64,000 nt of DNA from Rhodospirillaceae bacterium (lineage in GTDB: Bacteria; Pseudomonadota; Alphaproteobacteria; Rhodospirillales; Rhodospirillaceae), in NCBI GenBank assembly GCA_040219235.1, contig JAVJSV010000016.1, forward strand, positions 310,001 through 374,000, in the 5' to 3' direction. Below are positions 53,480 to 62,041 of this stretch, piece by piece. The notes beneath the pieces are model-generated. The model searched no databases. It saw only the letters and a program-made list of their open reading frames with translations, and was not told the DNA's origin. Numbering within the stretch: position 1 is the stretch's first letter; each line of letters begins with the position of its first letter. A program made the position numbers and the translations under genes.

Positions 53480-55996
53480 CTAGAAACGGCGAGAAATCTC
53501 TAAACCGAAGGTCCTGGGTCTCAGCGGCGTAAACTGTGATGTCGCGCTCAGGCTAAAGCTATTGCCGTACGCAAAGGTATTGCCGCGATTATTAAAGAGA
53601 TTAGAGACGCTGATCTGCGCCTGCCACTGTTCAAATCCTAAACCAGTCCGCAATCCGACCCGATGGAACTCGCCCATTTCAGGCGACACATCCTGATCAA
53701 AGAACAATCGAGAGGCCCCGACATACCGGTAATCTCCACTCATATTGAAAGACATACGAGCATTTATTGGCTTCGAATAGTAGAACCCCAGACTTGCCGT
53801 GAAAGCTGAAACAGCCGGCAAACGATCCCCCTTCTCTGCATTCAAGAACGCATTGGCTTGTGACAATGTCGGGTCATTCCATATGCCAACGGCTGTCACA
53901 GTGAGATGATCGGAAACCTTTGCAGTGAGTTGCATTTCAACACCAAAGTTCGTGGCGTTTCCGGCGTTGGTTACAAATAAGAACCCTGTCGGAAGAATCT
54001 GGTCTGACTGAATATCATCCCAACGCACATAAAATGCAGAGACATCAATGCTCAGACGATCTTCGAACAACCGTGATTTGAAACCAAGTTCGTAGTTCCA
54101 CAACGAGTCATCCGTAAATGTTTGCGTTTGAATCGCTTCGTCCGGGTCTAGACCAGGGTCAAACAAGGCAGAAATCGGCGTGTTGATATTGACGCCGCCA
54201 ACACGGTATCCCTTGGCCGCTTGTGCATAAATCTGTGTCGACGCGGATAGTTCATAACGAAGTGAAGCCCTCGGGGTGACTGCATTCTCTTTATTAGGCA
54301 AATCGGTCTCTTCAGCGCGCCCGCTCAACAGTCCCGTTGTGAGCGATGATACGTCTAATGTCGCGCGATTCCATCTCATCCCCAAGGACAGTTCAAGCCT
54401 TGGCGTAAGACGGAACGACACATCGCCAAAGGCGGCGATCTGTTGAACATCATCATCCCTGTCCTCGGCAAAAACCACGTCATTTGGGAACCCGTCTTCA
54501 GCAAACGCAGCTCCAGCCCCAGGCACAGAGAAAGTTGTTTTGACGTTTTCATTCCGATCCAGATAGAAGCCACCAACAAGCCAATCAAAACGGCGACCGT
54601 CGGAATACAGCCGCACCTCTTGCGCAAGAGTTGCGATCTTGTTGCGCGATGTGAAAGGGCTCGACCGAAGCGACAAGTTGAGAAGATCAGGCACGGCAAG
54701 AGACGCATCTGATTGGTTTTGAATGCGTCGCCGAATATGCGTTGTCGCTGATAGAAACTTCGCCCAGCCAAAATCTCCATCGATAACCAAACCAGCCTGA
54801 TAGAACTGATCTTGGCGGGGTTCCGCGATATAGTTATTACGCACCAGCAAGCCTACATCGGGCGCGTAATATTGCGTGTCGTCGAGGCTGATCTTTTGCG
54901 CATTTCCCGTCAGCAGGGCTGACCAACGTTGTCCAATATCGGTTTGAAGGGAGACCCGCCCGCCAAAAATATGAGCTTCATTGACATCCTCTTCGTCCAA
55001 ACGCACGTCATCAATAAAGCCGCCGTATAAGTCATTAAACACGGCGAGCCGGAGTGCAGAGCGCCCCGCAACTAAGGGCACATTGATCATCCCATCCGCC
55101 CGATAACTGGGACTGCCGCTGTTCGTAAATGACCCACCCAGACTGACCTCTCCCAGAGTTTCAAAGGAATCAGGTTTTTGTGTGATAATGCGAAAGGTGC
55201 CGCCTAAAGACCCGGCCCCAAAAAGGGTGCCCTGCGGACCCCGCAAGACTTCTATACGCTCCACATCCACCAACCTGAAATCAGGATTGGTGTCACTGAA
55301 CACCAGCGGGGATTCATCAATGTAAAGACCAACGGTCGACTGGGTTCGGTCGGCCAACGGGCCATCCGATTGACCGCGTAAAAAGACCTTGTTCCGCCCT
55401 GGCCCTTGATTGGTCGAACTCAAACCAGCCACAAGGCCGATCAAGTCTTCCGTATCACGCACCGCCATGGCCTCAAGCTGCTCTGCCCCAACGGTTGCGA
55501 CACTAACGGCAATATCTTGGGGGACACGCCTTCTCTTCGTCGAGGTCACAATAACCTCCTCCAACCCCGAGCGCGCATCCCGCGTTCTGCTATTGATCGG
55601 TCGTCGGCTCGGCGTGACAGCTGCTTTTTGAGCCCGCGGTCCAAGGTCAGGAAACACACGCACGGTCTGCGAGTCTATGAACGCATATGTTAAACCACTG
55701 TCGCGGAGCAAAATACGCAACCCGTCGCCTGCGGAATACAACCCACTCACCCGTGGTGCGATGTAAAACACACCCTCTGGGTTCGACACACCGACAGACA
55801 CGTTGCCTTGTAAGGCCAACGTAATGAGCGCCTCTTCAATCGGTGCCGACGCAATTTCAAAAAATGTCAGTCTGGGGCGTGCTGGCACTTCAGAAGAAAC
55901 GACAGCCGCGCTTTGATCTTGCGCCCGAAGAACATCTGTATAGCTGGTCAGACAGACTACAAATGCGGCAAACAGCAAGCCTCCTAGACGAACCAC
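53480..55996 (-). CDS. TonB-dependent receptor with N-terminal STN signalling domain
   Basis: An 838-residue FecA-type transducer in the outer membrane. A signal peptide (MVRLGGLLFAAFVVCLTSYT) is followed by a secretin/TonB short N-terminal domain (residues about 45-120, with PIEEALITLALQGNVSVGV and AGDGLRILLRDSGLTYAFID). The TonB box/plug region is EEVIVTSTKRRRVPQDIAVS and RIEVLRGPQGTLFGAGSLGG. The barrel ends in a C-terminal phenylalanine (LEISRRF). The STN domain should contact the FecR protein encoded just upstream, whose stop overlaps this GTG start by one base (TAGTG). Ligand unknown; iron-siderophore is common, but carbon compounds are possible here. Confidence 0.92.
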   Translation of the reverse strand: MVRLGGLLFAAFVVCLTSYTDVLRAQDQSAAVVSSEVPARPRLTFFEIASAPIEEALITLALQGNVSVGVSNPEGVFYIAPRVSGLYSAGDGLRILLRDSGLTYAFIDSQTVRVFPDLGPRAQKAAVTPSRRPINSRTRDARSGLEEVIVTSTKRRRVPQDIAVSVATVGAEQLEAMAVRDTEDLIGLVAGLSSTNQGPGRNKVFLRGQSDGPLADRTQSTVGLYIDESPLVFSDTNPDFRLVDVERIEVLRGPQGTLFGAGSLGGTFRIITQKPDSFETLGEVSLGGSFTNSGSPSYRADGMINVPLVAGRSALRLAVFNDLYGGFIDDVRLDEEDVNEAHIFGGRVSLQTDIGQRWSALLTGNAQKISLDDTQYYAPDVGLLVRNNYIAEPRQDQFYQAGLVIDGDFGWAKFLSATTHIRRRIQNQSDASLAVPDLLNLSLRSSPFTSRNKIATLAQEVRLYSDGRRFDWLVGGFYLDRNENVKTTFSVPGAGAAFAEDGFPNDVVFAEDRDDDVQQIAAFGDVSFRLTPRLELSLGMRWNRATLDVSSLTTGLLSGRAEETDLPNKENAVTPRASLRYELSASTQIYAQAAKGYRVGGVNINTPISALFDPGLDPDEAIQTQTFTDDSLWNYELGFKSRLFEDRLSIDVSAFYVRWDDIQSDQILPTGFLFVTNAGNATNFGVEMQLTAKVSDHLTVTAVGIWNDPTLSQANAFLNAEKGDRLPAVSAFTASLGFYYSKPINARMSFNMSGDYRYVGASRLFFDQDVSPEMGEFHRVGLRTGLGFEQWQAQISVSNLFNNRGNTFAYGNSFSLSATSQFTPLRPRTFGLEISRRF

Positions 55997-57024
55997 TACG
56001 GACGTGCTTGAAGGCGAAGACCGCCCCCCTCTTCTGTAACAACCGACAGTTCCAATAGACCCGCCAACCGCTGCGTCATAATGTCAGCGGATTCTATGGC
56101 GAGAACACCAGTAAACGTGAGAGCTTCAAGGTCAGGTGATTGAACAGAGATTGTGGTTTCAGAATACCGGTTGAGGTCTTCAAGAACTTTGCCGAGGCTT
56201 GCATCCTTGTAAATCAGCTGTCCTCGCCGCCAGGATGCTGCTTCAGCGGCATCAACCGCATAGGACGTAATCGCCACGACCTCAGTGTTGACGTTTGCCC
56301 CTTGATTGGGCGTTAAGACCACCGCTTTGTTCGGCACCGGCCCATCAACATCCGCGCTTACGGAGACCCGCCCTTCCAGAACCGTGACCGCAAATCCGTT
56401 TTGTTGGCGTAGCACATCAAAGATCGTGCCCAACACTTCCACCGCGCCGCCATCCATACGCACAATAAAAGGTCGGGCGGAATCTGGCTGAACATCAAAC
56501 AACGCCCCGCCACGCGACAAAGACACAATCCGCCTGGTCTTTTGAAAGGAGACGTCAATCATCGATCCCGTATTCAAGGTTACAGTTGAACCGTCCTCAA
56601 GAGTAACATCACGGCGTTCCCCAATCGCCGTCGCAAACTGAATACTGTCAATGTTCACGTCCTCGACTGGTAGCAAGAACAACACAGCAAGCAATAAAAC
56701 GCCGCAGACAACAACCACCTGTGCTCTCCAAGCCGGCGCTAAGGTCGACGGCCAGAAAGATTTCGACACCCCGTTTTCTCGAGCTTCGGGACCAAAGCGG
56801 GCGCGAATGGAGTCCCTGGCATCCCCGGCCGCAATCCAGGCCGCATCAAGGTCTCTGAACGCTTGCGCGTTCATGGTATCCGCCTCCATCCACGACAAAT
56901 AGGCGTCCATTTCCTCATCAGACACAGACTCAGCGTTCAGCACTTGGACCCAGGCCAAGGCTTCCCGTTCCCGTCTCTCTTCTGCTGTTTCAAACATCTG
57001 TCGTCGCCCGTAGTAATTCAGCAT
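55996..57024 (-). CDS. FecR-family anti-sigma/transducer protein
   Basis: An inner-membrane regulator that relays ligand binding from the receptor to the sigma factor. The 342-residue protein has a cytoplasmic DUF4880-type domain (ALAWVQVLNAESVSDEEMDAY) and a membrane helix (AQVVVVCGVLLLAVLFLLPV). The periplasmic FecR domain has RRDVTLEDGSTVTLNTGSMI and FIVRMDGGAVEVLGTIFDVL. A C-terminal STN-like segment ends it (TFTGVLAIESADIMTQRLAGL). Start at 57024 or the internal ATG at 56997. Order sigma-FecR-receptor matches cell-surface signalling units. Confidence 0.92.
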   Translation of the reverse strand: MLNYYGRRQMFETAEERREREALAWVQVLNAESVSDEEMDAYLSWMEADTMNAQAFRDLDAAWIAAGDARDSIRARFGPEARENGVSKSFWPSTLAPAWRAQVVVVCGVLLLAVLFLLPVEDVNIDSIQFATAIGERRDVTLEDGSTVTLNTGSMIDVSFQKTRRIVSLSRGGALFDVQPDSARPFIVRMDGGAVEVLGTIFDVLRQQNGFAVTVLEGRVSVSADVDGPVPNKAVVLTPNQGANVNTEVVAITSYAVDAAEAASWRRGQLIYKDASLGKVLEDLNRYSETTISVQSPDLEALTFTGVLAIESADIMTQRLAGLLELSVVTEEGGGLRLQARP

Positions 57025-57120
57025 AAAAGCGCTTCATCACAGCGCAATCTGCCTCACAGGTGAGACGACACCAGGTCAGCCCCACCTCCACAGGTTTCAA
57101 CACTTTTATGTGACCCCGCT

Positions 57121-57636
57121 TCATTTCAACGCCTCAGCCAGTAACCGCAAAGCTTTGATCATGTGTTTTTCGACAGTGCTTTTGGATAAGCCCATTAATC
57201 TGGCGACCTCAGCATAAGAGTGGCCGTCGATCTTATGCAAAACAAAGGCTTGCCTTACTTTGGGCGTCAAAGTCTCCAACGCATTGAGCAAGCATGCAAG
57301 GTCTTGGCGACCAGCCAATTGCCGCTCCGCGTCTGGCGTTCGATCAACAAAATCCTCCCCAGCGGTGTCCGTGCGCAAGCCACCGTAGGCGGAGTCCCTG
57401 GCTTTGGCACGTGTGTTCCGCCGAATGAGATCAACAGACAGATTCCGCGCGATGCTAAACGCCAATGCTTTTACATTTTCGATGTTTTCTGACTGTGCAA
57501 CGTGATGGAGCTTGATAAACGTCTCTTGCACAACGTCATCCGCATCGGCTTCATTGCCAAAACGTGCAGTCAGGAACCGCCGCAATTGCGGCTGCACGGC
57601 TATAAAAAATCTCTGAACCTCTCGCTCATCATTCAT
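57121..57636 (-). CDS. ECF sigma factor, FecI-like
   Basis: A 171-residue extracytoplasmic-function sigma factor. Region 2 is FFIAVQPQLRRFLTARFGNE, then ADADDVVQETFIKLH. Region 4 is LETLTPKVRQAFVLHKIDGH followed by SYAEVARLMGLSKSTVEKHM, with a helix-turn-helix. It should direct RNA polymerase to the receptor gene downstream, and possibly to the divergent methyltransferase/FAD region, when the receptor signals. A 96-base gap separates it from fecR. The promoter must be in the short gap upstream. Confidence 0.93.
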   Translation of the reverse strand: MNDEREVQRFFIAVQPQLRRFLTARFGNEADADDVVQETFIKLHHVAQSENIENVKALAFSIARNLSVDLIRRNTRAKARDSAYGGLRTDTAGEDFVDRTPDAERQLAGRQDLACLLNALETLTPKVRQAFVLHKIDGHSYAEVARLMGLSKSTVEKHMIKALRLLAEALK

Positions 57637-57774
57637 GCGCGGAGTAACCCCACCCCATAAGCCTTGTCCGTAACTATAGGACAGAGCGTCGTCTTGCGCG
57701 AGGCCCGCTATGTGATGGAGGTACGACGGCGTCCGAGACGTCTTATCCGGAGAGCAGAACTCTTCAAAGGGACA

Positions 57775-57939
57775 ATGACAATGATGGCTTTATGGTCAGA
57801 AATTTGCGCTAAACAGAGGGGCTGGTGCTCATTGAAAGAAGGATACCTTCTGGCCATTGCGCTTAATCTCAGCGGCATTTCAGTTATTGTGGCGGCAATT
57901 ATCGCTCTCATTCTGAAAGCACAGATCAGCCTGACCTAA
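57775..57939 (+). CDS. Small single-helix membrane protein
   Basis: A 54-residue frame starting MTMMALWSEICAKQRGW, with AAAGG six bases before the ATG. One strong hydrophobic helix (YLLAIALNLSGISVIVAAII) is followed by a short polar end. It is divergent from the FecI gene, and a good terminator follows it at 58014, which supports a real transcript. I recognise no family. An upstream in-frame TTG at 57664 would give 91 residues with an arginine-rich start and is less likely. Confidence 0.5.
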   Translation: MTMMALWSEICAKQRGWCSLKEGYLLAIALNLSGISVIVAAIIALILKAQISLT

Positions 57940-58013
57940 TTCGGCTCGAGCACATTCAGATGGTCATGAGTGAATCGGATTTCTCCTCCTCCGTTACTTC
58001 ATTTAAAACAAAA

Positions 58014-58044
58014 AAAGAGCCCCGTCACGGTGGCGGGGCTCTTT
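58014..58044. terminator. Rho-independent terminator, bidirectional
   Basis: AAAGAGCCCCG pairs with CGGGGCTCTTT over 11 bases, with a nine-base loop and flanking A- and T-rich runs. It sits between the small forward ORF and the end of the reverse methyltransferase array, and can serve both. Confidence 0.9.
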
Positions 58045-58070
58045 AATCATTTCAGGGTATTTAGAATCTC

Positions 58071-59267
58071 TTACGCAGGTTTGGTCGCCATAATTGCACC
58101 ATGACCGCGCCGCGCCGGACGAATACTTTCGTCTACGTCAAAGCCGTGGGCCCTAATCACATCGCCAAAATCACGCGAGGCATATTCAACACGCCACGGC
58201 TCGCCGTTAAATTTATGGTCCTGCCAAATTGAGAACGAACGGTACACATTGCTCTTCGGAGCCTGCTTACCGGTTTGGAAATCCATCGGGAAGAACACGC
58301 CGCCAGGCCGCAGAATACGTTTCGCTTCAGCGATAATTTTATCCTGGGCTTCCGACGTGACCTCATGGAACATGATGTACGCCGTGATCAGATCAAAGTG
58401 GTTGTCCGGAAACTTAGTATCTTCCGCCAGACGCTGAACATAATGAACGTCTTTGCCCAAATCGACGCCACGCGTATGAGCAAAGCGCACCATCGGTCCG
58501 CCAACATCCAGGCCCCAAACTTCGGCCTCAGGGAAACGATCCTTCATGGCAAAGGTCAAACGACCAGTGGCACAGCCAAGGTCGAGAATACGCTCAACCT
58601 TCTTGCCGTCGCGTGGGGTTTGCACACGTTCCGCAATAGCGGCCTGGACTTCATCGTCGTAATTGCTGCCGCCGTAGAAGTTATTGACGCCGTAGTAGTT
58701 GATGTACCCGGCAAACGGGTCTCCCACGTAGCCACCAGGCTGAATATGAATTTCATGCTTGGTGTACTCAGGTATATCCAGATCAGGGTTTAGCTCCAAT
58801 GATCCAGGTCCGATGTTGTCCGCTGATTCCATTTCCGCCAGATACAAATCCGCGTTGGCATGAAAATGATCTTGCACCTGCTTCCAGGTCAGTTGCTGGT
58901 TGGAGACCCAGCCCCGCACACTGCCCATGATAATGTGATCATCTTCAACCATCTCCAAAATCTCTGACATCGGCAGATCATCGTCCGCCGTCAGGCCGCG
59001 TTCTTCCATCAAAACCGCAAAACGCTTTTGCGCCGCCTGGCGCATGTCACGGTTTACGAAGTTGCGAAAGCCGGTCAGAAAATCCTGGCTGCTTTCCAGA
59101 TCAAGCTCGGGAAGACGCTCTAAGCGTCCGCGTGTACCGCGCCACTCCACATCCTGAAATGCTCCGTCAGTGGATGTTTTGGCTTGAGCCGAACGCCCCT
59201 TCACCAAGGATGACAAAAAAGCTGTTGTCGCGGCTGTGGCACCAAATAAAGTACGGCGGTCAATCAT
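58071..59267 (-). CDS. Tat-signal-like SAM methyltransferase, paralogue A
   Basis: A 398-residue member of the four-gene array. Residues 3-8, DRRTLF, match a twin-arginine motif and are followed by a hydrophobic stretch and AQA, the layout of a Tat signal. The N-terminal half shares invariant blocks with its paralogues: GRLERLPELDLESSQDFLTG and KHEIHIQPGGYVGD (170-183), then NNFYGG. The C-terminal half is a class I methyltransferase: motif I ILDLGCATG (227-235), the ribose-binding Asp in WGLDVGGPMV, and RILRPGGVFFPMDF. GGGAGG precedes the start. Last gene of the array, with a terminator behind it. Substrate unknown; a methyltransferase exported in folded form would have to keep or lack SAM. 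Confidence 0.75.
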   Translation of the reverse strand: MIDRRTLFGATAATTAFLSSLVKGRSAQAKTSTDGAFQDVEWRGTRGRLERLPELDLESSQDFLTGFRNFVNRDMRQAAQKRFAVLMEERGLTADDDLPMSEILEMVEDDHIIMGSVRGWVSNQQLTWKQVQDHFHANADLYLAEMESADNIGPGSLELNPDLDIPEYTKHEIHIQPGGYVGDPFAGYINYYGVNNFYGGSNYDDEVQAAIAERVQTPRDGKKVERILDLGCATGRLTFAMKDRFPEAEVWGLDVGGPMVRFAHTRGVDLGKDVHYVQRLAEDTKFPDNHFDLITAYIMFHEVTSEAQDKIIAEAKRILRPGGVFFPMDFQTGKQAPKSNVYRSFSIWQDHKFNGEPWRVEYASRDFGDVIRAHGFDVDESIRPARRGHGAIMATKPA

Positions 59268-59373
59268 GTGAAGCCTCCCAGGAGGTTGGTCAAAGGTATT
59301 ACACGTATGACCTTATGATGAACCCATGGGAGCAAAAAATCAAAGGCTTTGCAGATTTTGGATGCTAAGCGAA

Positions 59374-59389
59374 CGGCAGAAATCTGCCG
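59374..59389. repeat. Inverted repeat CGGCAG-AAAT-CTGCCG
   Basis: A 6-bp stem (7 bp if the loop is tight) directly after the stop of paralogue B, in the 129-base gap before paralogue A. The T run precedes rather than follows it on the minus strand, so it is not a standard terminator for the array. Confidence 0.4.
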
Positions 59390-59396
59390 AAAAAAC

Positions 59397-60608
59397 CTAG
59401 GCCGGTTTGAGTCCCATAAGGTTTTTTCGGCCAATCCAGGCCGCTGGGCCATCCTCTGTGGTGTCAAAACCGGCGGTTTCCATGACCCCGAAGAGGTCGA
59501 GGTCATCGTATTCATCCCACCAGACTTCGTTGTTCCAGCGATGATCCCACCAATGGCGGAACTTTTGATTTGCACTGGGAGTCGGCTTGTTTTCTCCCGT
59601 ATAGAAGTCAATCGGGAAGAACACGCCGCCCGGCCTCAAAACACGGAACGTCTCAGCCACGGTCTGCTTGGAAATTTCAGCGGGCATCTCGTGATGCAAA
59701 ATATAGGACGTGACGATATCAAAGTAGCCGTCCTCAAACTTAGTATCTTCCGCCAGACGTTGGGCAAAGTTCACATCAACGCCCAAATCAACCGCACGCA
59801 TATGGGCATACCGAAGCATCGGCGCGCCGGCATCAATGCCCCACACTTCGGCATCGGGGAACCGTTCTTTCAGCGCGATAGAGTACTGCCCGGTGGTGCA
59901 TCCGACTTCCAGAATGCGAAGTGGCCGTCCGCCGGGCTGTGGTGAGGTTGGAACCGGCACTCTGCTGGCAAAATCAACCTGCACCTCATCCTGATCATTG
60001 CGACCGCCGTAAAAATTATTGTTGCCGTAGTGATAAACGTAACCACCCAGGGGGTCGCCAACATAGCCGCCCGGCATGATGTGAATTTCATGCTTTACGT
60101 GATCCGGCAGCACCATATCCGGGTTTAATTCCAGAGTACCGGGTCCGGCAGAGTCAGCGGCTTCCAGTTCCGCCAGATATTTGTCGGCGTCCTGATACAG
60201 GTGGGATTGAATGGTCCCCCACGTCATTTGCTGAAGACTGACCCATGTGCGGCAGTGCATGCCCAACACCGGATCGTTCTCAGCAATCTCCAGGATGGTT
60301 TCCATGGGCGGATCGCCATGAGGGTCCAGGCCCCTGGCTTCAAACAACTTGGCCATGCGCTGCGCGGACGCGCGGCGAAACCCCTGTCCGGTAAAGGTTC
60401 GAAACCCAGTCAGAAAATCCTGCTGGCTTTCCAGATCCAAGTTCGGCAGACGCTCAAGCCGGCCCACGGTGCCGCGCGGATCAAGATCACCTTTAAAGCT
60501 TGGTGGCGCCGCTTCAGCCTTACGTCCCCCGATTAAAGCCCCAGCTGTGGCTCCAACTGCAGCACCAAGTCCGGTTAAAGCAGGAAAAAGGGTTCTGCGA
60601 TCAAGCAT
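59397..60608 (-). CDS. Tat-signal-like SAM methyltransferase, paralogue B
   Basis: A 403-residue protein, the closest relative of paralogue C. DRRTLFPALTGLGAAVGATA gives the twin-arginine-like motif and hydrophobic region, ending near AEAAPP. The shared blocks GRLERLPNLDLESQQDFLTG, KHEIHIMPGGYVGDP and NNFYGG are present. Motif I is ILEVGCTTG, the ribose acid is in WGIDAGAPML, and the late motif is VLRPGGVFFPIDFYTGE. A tryptophan-rich tail (HWWDHRWNNEVWWDEYDD) is shared only with C and may shape the substrate pocket. GGAGC lies before the ATG. It follows paralogue C by 46 bases, so these two are probably co-transcribed. Confidence 0.75.
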   Translation of the reverse strand: MLDRRTLFPALTGLGAAVGATAGALIGGRKAEAAPPSFKGDLDPRGTVGRLERLPNLDLESQQDFLTGFRTFTGQGFRRASAQRMAKLFEARGLDPHGDPPMETILEIAENDPVLGMHCRTWVSLQQMTWGTIQSHLYQDADKYLAELEAADSAGPGTLELNPDMVLPDHVKHEIHIMPGGYVGDPLGGYVYHYGNNNFYGGRNDQDEVQVDFASRVPVPTSPQPGGRPLRILEVGCTTGQYSIALKERFPDAEVWGIDAGAPMLRYAHMRAVDLGVDVNFAQRLAEDTKFEDGYFDIVTSYILHHEMPAEISKQTVAETFRVLRPGGVFFPIDFYTGENKPTPSANQKFRHWWDHRWNNEVWWDEYDDLDLFGVMETAGFDTTEDGPAAWIGRKNLMGLKPA

Positions 60609-60654
60609 AGCGAAGCTCCAGTCAGTATGGACGTTAAAGCTATTAAGGCCCGTA

Positions 60655-61863
60655 TTAGGCGGGTTTGATTCCTAACAGGTTTTTCCGCCCAATCCAGGCA
60701 GCCGGACCATCTTCGGTGGTCTCAAATCCGGCAGATTCCATTTCCCCGAAGAGATCCAAATCATCATATTCGTCCCACCAGACTTCGTTGTTCCAGCGGT
60801 GATCCCACCAGTGGCGGAACTTCTGCCCGGCACTGACACTCGGTTTGTTTTCACCGGTGTAAAAATCAATCGGGAAAAACACACCACCGGGGCGCAGAAT
60901 ACGGAAGGTTTCTTTTACCGTCTGTTTTGAAATCTCAGCGGGCATCTCGTGATGCAAAATATAAGACGTGACGATATCGAAATAGCCGTCTTCAAACTTA
61001 GTGTCTTCCGCCAGGCGTTGTGCAAAGTTCACATCGACGCCAAGGTCGACGGCCCGCATATGTCCATAACGGACCATTGGTCCGCCAGCATCGATGCCCC
61101 AAACCTCAGCATCCGGAAAACGCTCTTTCAGGGCAACTGTCATCTGTCCAATGGTGCAGCCCATTTCCAATATACGCAGAGGACGACCGCCCGGCTGTGG
61201 TGTCGTGGGAACTGGCACGGAATCCGCATAAGAGATATGCAATTCATCCTGATGATTATTGCCACCATAGAAATTGTTGGTCCCGTAATGGAAAACATAC
61301 CCGCCAAGAGGGTCACCCACATAACCGCCCGGCATGATGTGAATTTCATGCTTCACATGATCGGGCAGATCCATATCCGGATTCAGTTCCAGCGTTCCTG
61401 GTCCGGCTTTATCAGCGGCTTCCAACTCGGCGAGATATTTATCAGGATCGCGATACACCAGTTCTTGCACCGTGCTCCAGGTCAGCTGCTGCATGCTGAC
61501 CCAACTGCGGCAATGCATGCCCAGAACTGGGTCATCACCAGCGATTTCAAGCACTGTCTCGATTGATGGGTCACCATGCGGGTCCAAACCCTTAGCTTCA
61601 AACAATTCAGCCAAACGCTTCGACGCGATGCGATTGAAACCGCGCCCCGTGAACCGCCGAAACCCCGTCAGGAAGTCCTGCTGGCTCTCAAGATCAAGCT
61701 CAGGAATGCGTTCTAATCGACCTTGTGTACCGCGTGGTTCAAGATCACCGGCAAAGCCGCCTTTGGTATTTGTCGCAGCTGTGGCCTTGCGTCCACCAAA
61801 GAAAGCGCTGGCAGCTCCGCCAAGAGCTGTGAGCGCTGGAAACAACGTGCGACGATCAATCAT
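60655..61863 (-). CDS. Tat-signal-like SAM methyltransferase, paralogue C
   Basis: A 402-residue protein nearly colinear with paralogue B throughout, including FAQRLAEDTKFEDGYFDIVT, HHEMPAEISKQTV and the Trp-rich tail; the two look like a recent duplication. Signal region DRRTLFPALTALGGAASAFF ends near ATAATN. Motif I is ILEMGCTIG, with the ribose acid in WGIDAGGPMV. The N-terminal shared blocks (GRLERIPELDLESQQDFLTG, KHEIHIMPGGYVGDP, NNFYGG) are intact. AAGGG lies before the ATG. A 175-base gap separates it from paralogue D, possibly with its own promoter. Confidence 0.75.
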   Translation of the reverse strand: MIDRRTLFPALTALGGAASAFFGGRKATAATNTKGGFAGDLEPRGTQGRLERIPELDLESQQDFLTGFRRFTGRGFNRIASKRLAELFEAKGLDPHGDPSIETVLEIAGDDPVLGMHCRSWVSMQQLTWSTVQELVYRDPDKYLAELEAADKAGPGTLELNPDMDLPDHVKHEIHIMPGGYVGDPLGGYVFHYGTNNFYGGNNHQDELHISYADSVPVPTTPQPGGRPLRILEMGCTIGQMTVALKERFPDAEVWGIDAGGPMVRYGHMRAVDLGVDVNFAQRLAEDTKFEDGYFDIVTSYILHHEMPAEISKQTVKETFRILRPGGVFFPIDFYTGENKPSVSAGQKFRHWWDHRWNNEVWWDEYDDLDLFGEMESAGFETTEDGPAAWIGRKNLLGIKPA

Positions 61864-62021
61864 CTTTAAAACCCTTCAAATACACAGTAACGAAACTGCC
61901 ACCGTGATTGGTTACTCAGATAGCTTTAATTTATTTATAGAATATCTGGCGTATAGGCTAAGCGTCCAATACCACCGATGACACTAGCAATAAATTTTAC
62001 GCATACCTATGTGGTCTTGTT

Positions 62022-62041
62022 TGAGCTTGAGATTAAGCTCA
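62022..62041. repeat. Hairpin at the stop of paralogue D
   Basis: TGAGCTT and AAGCTCA form a 7-bp stem with a six-base loop that begins at the stop codon of paralogue D. There is no T-tract after it; a 3'-end processing or weak termination role is possible. Confidence 0.35.
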
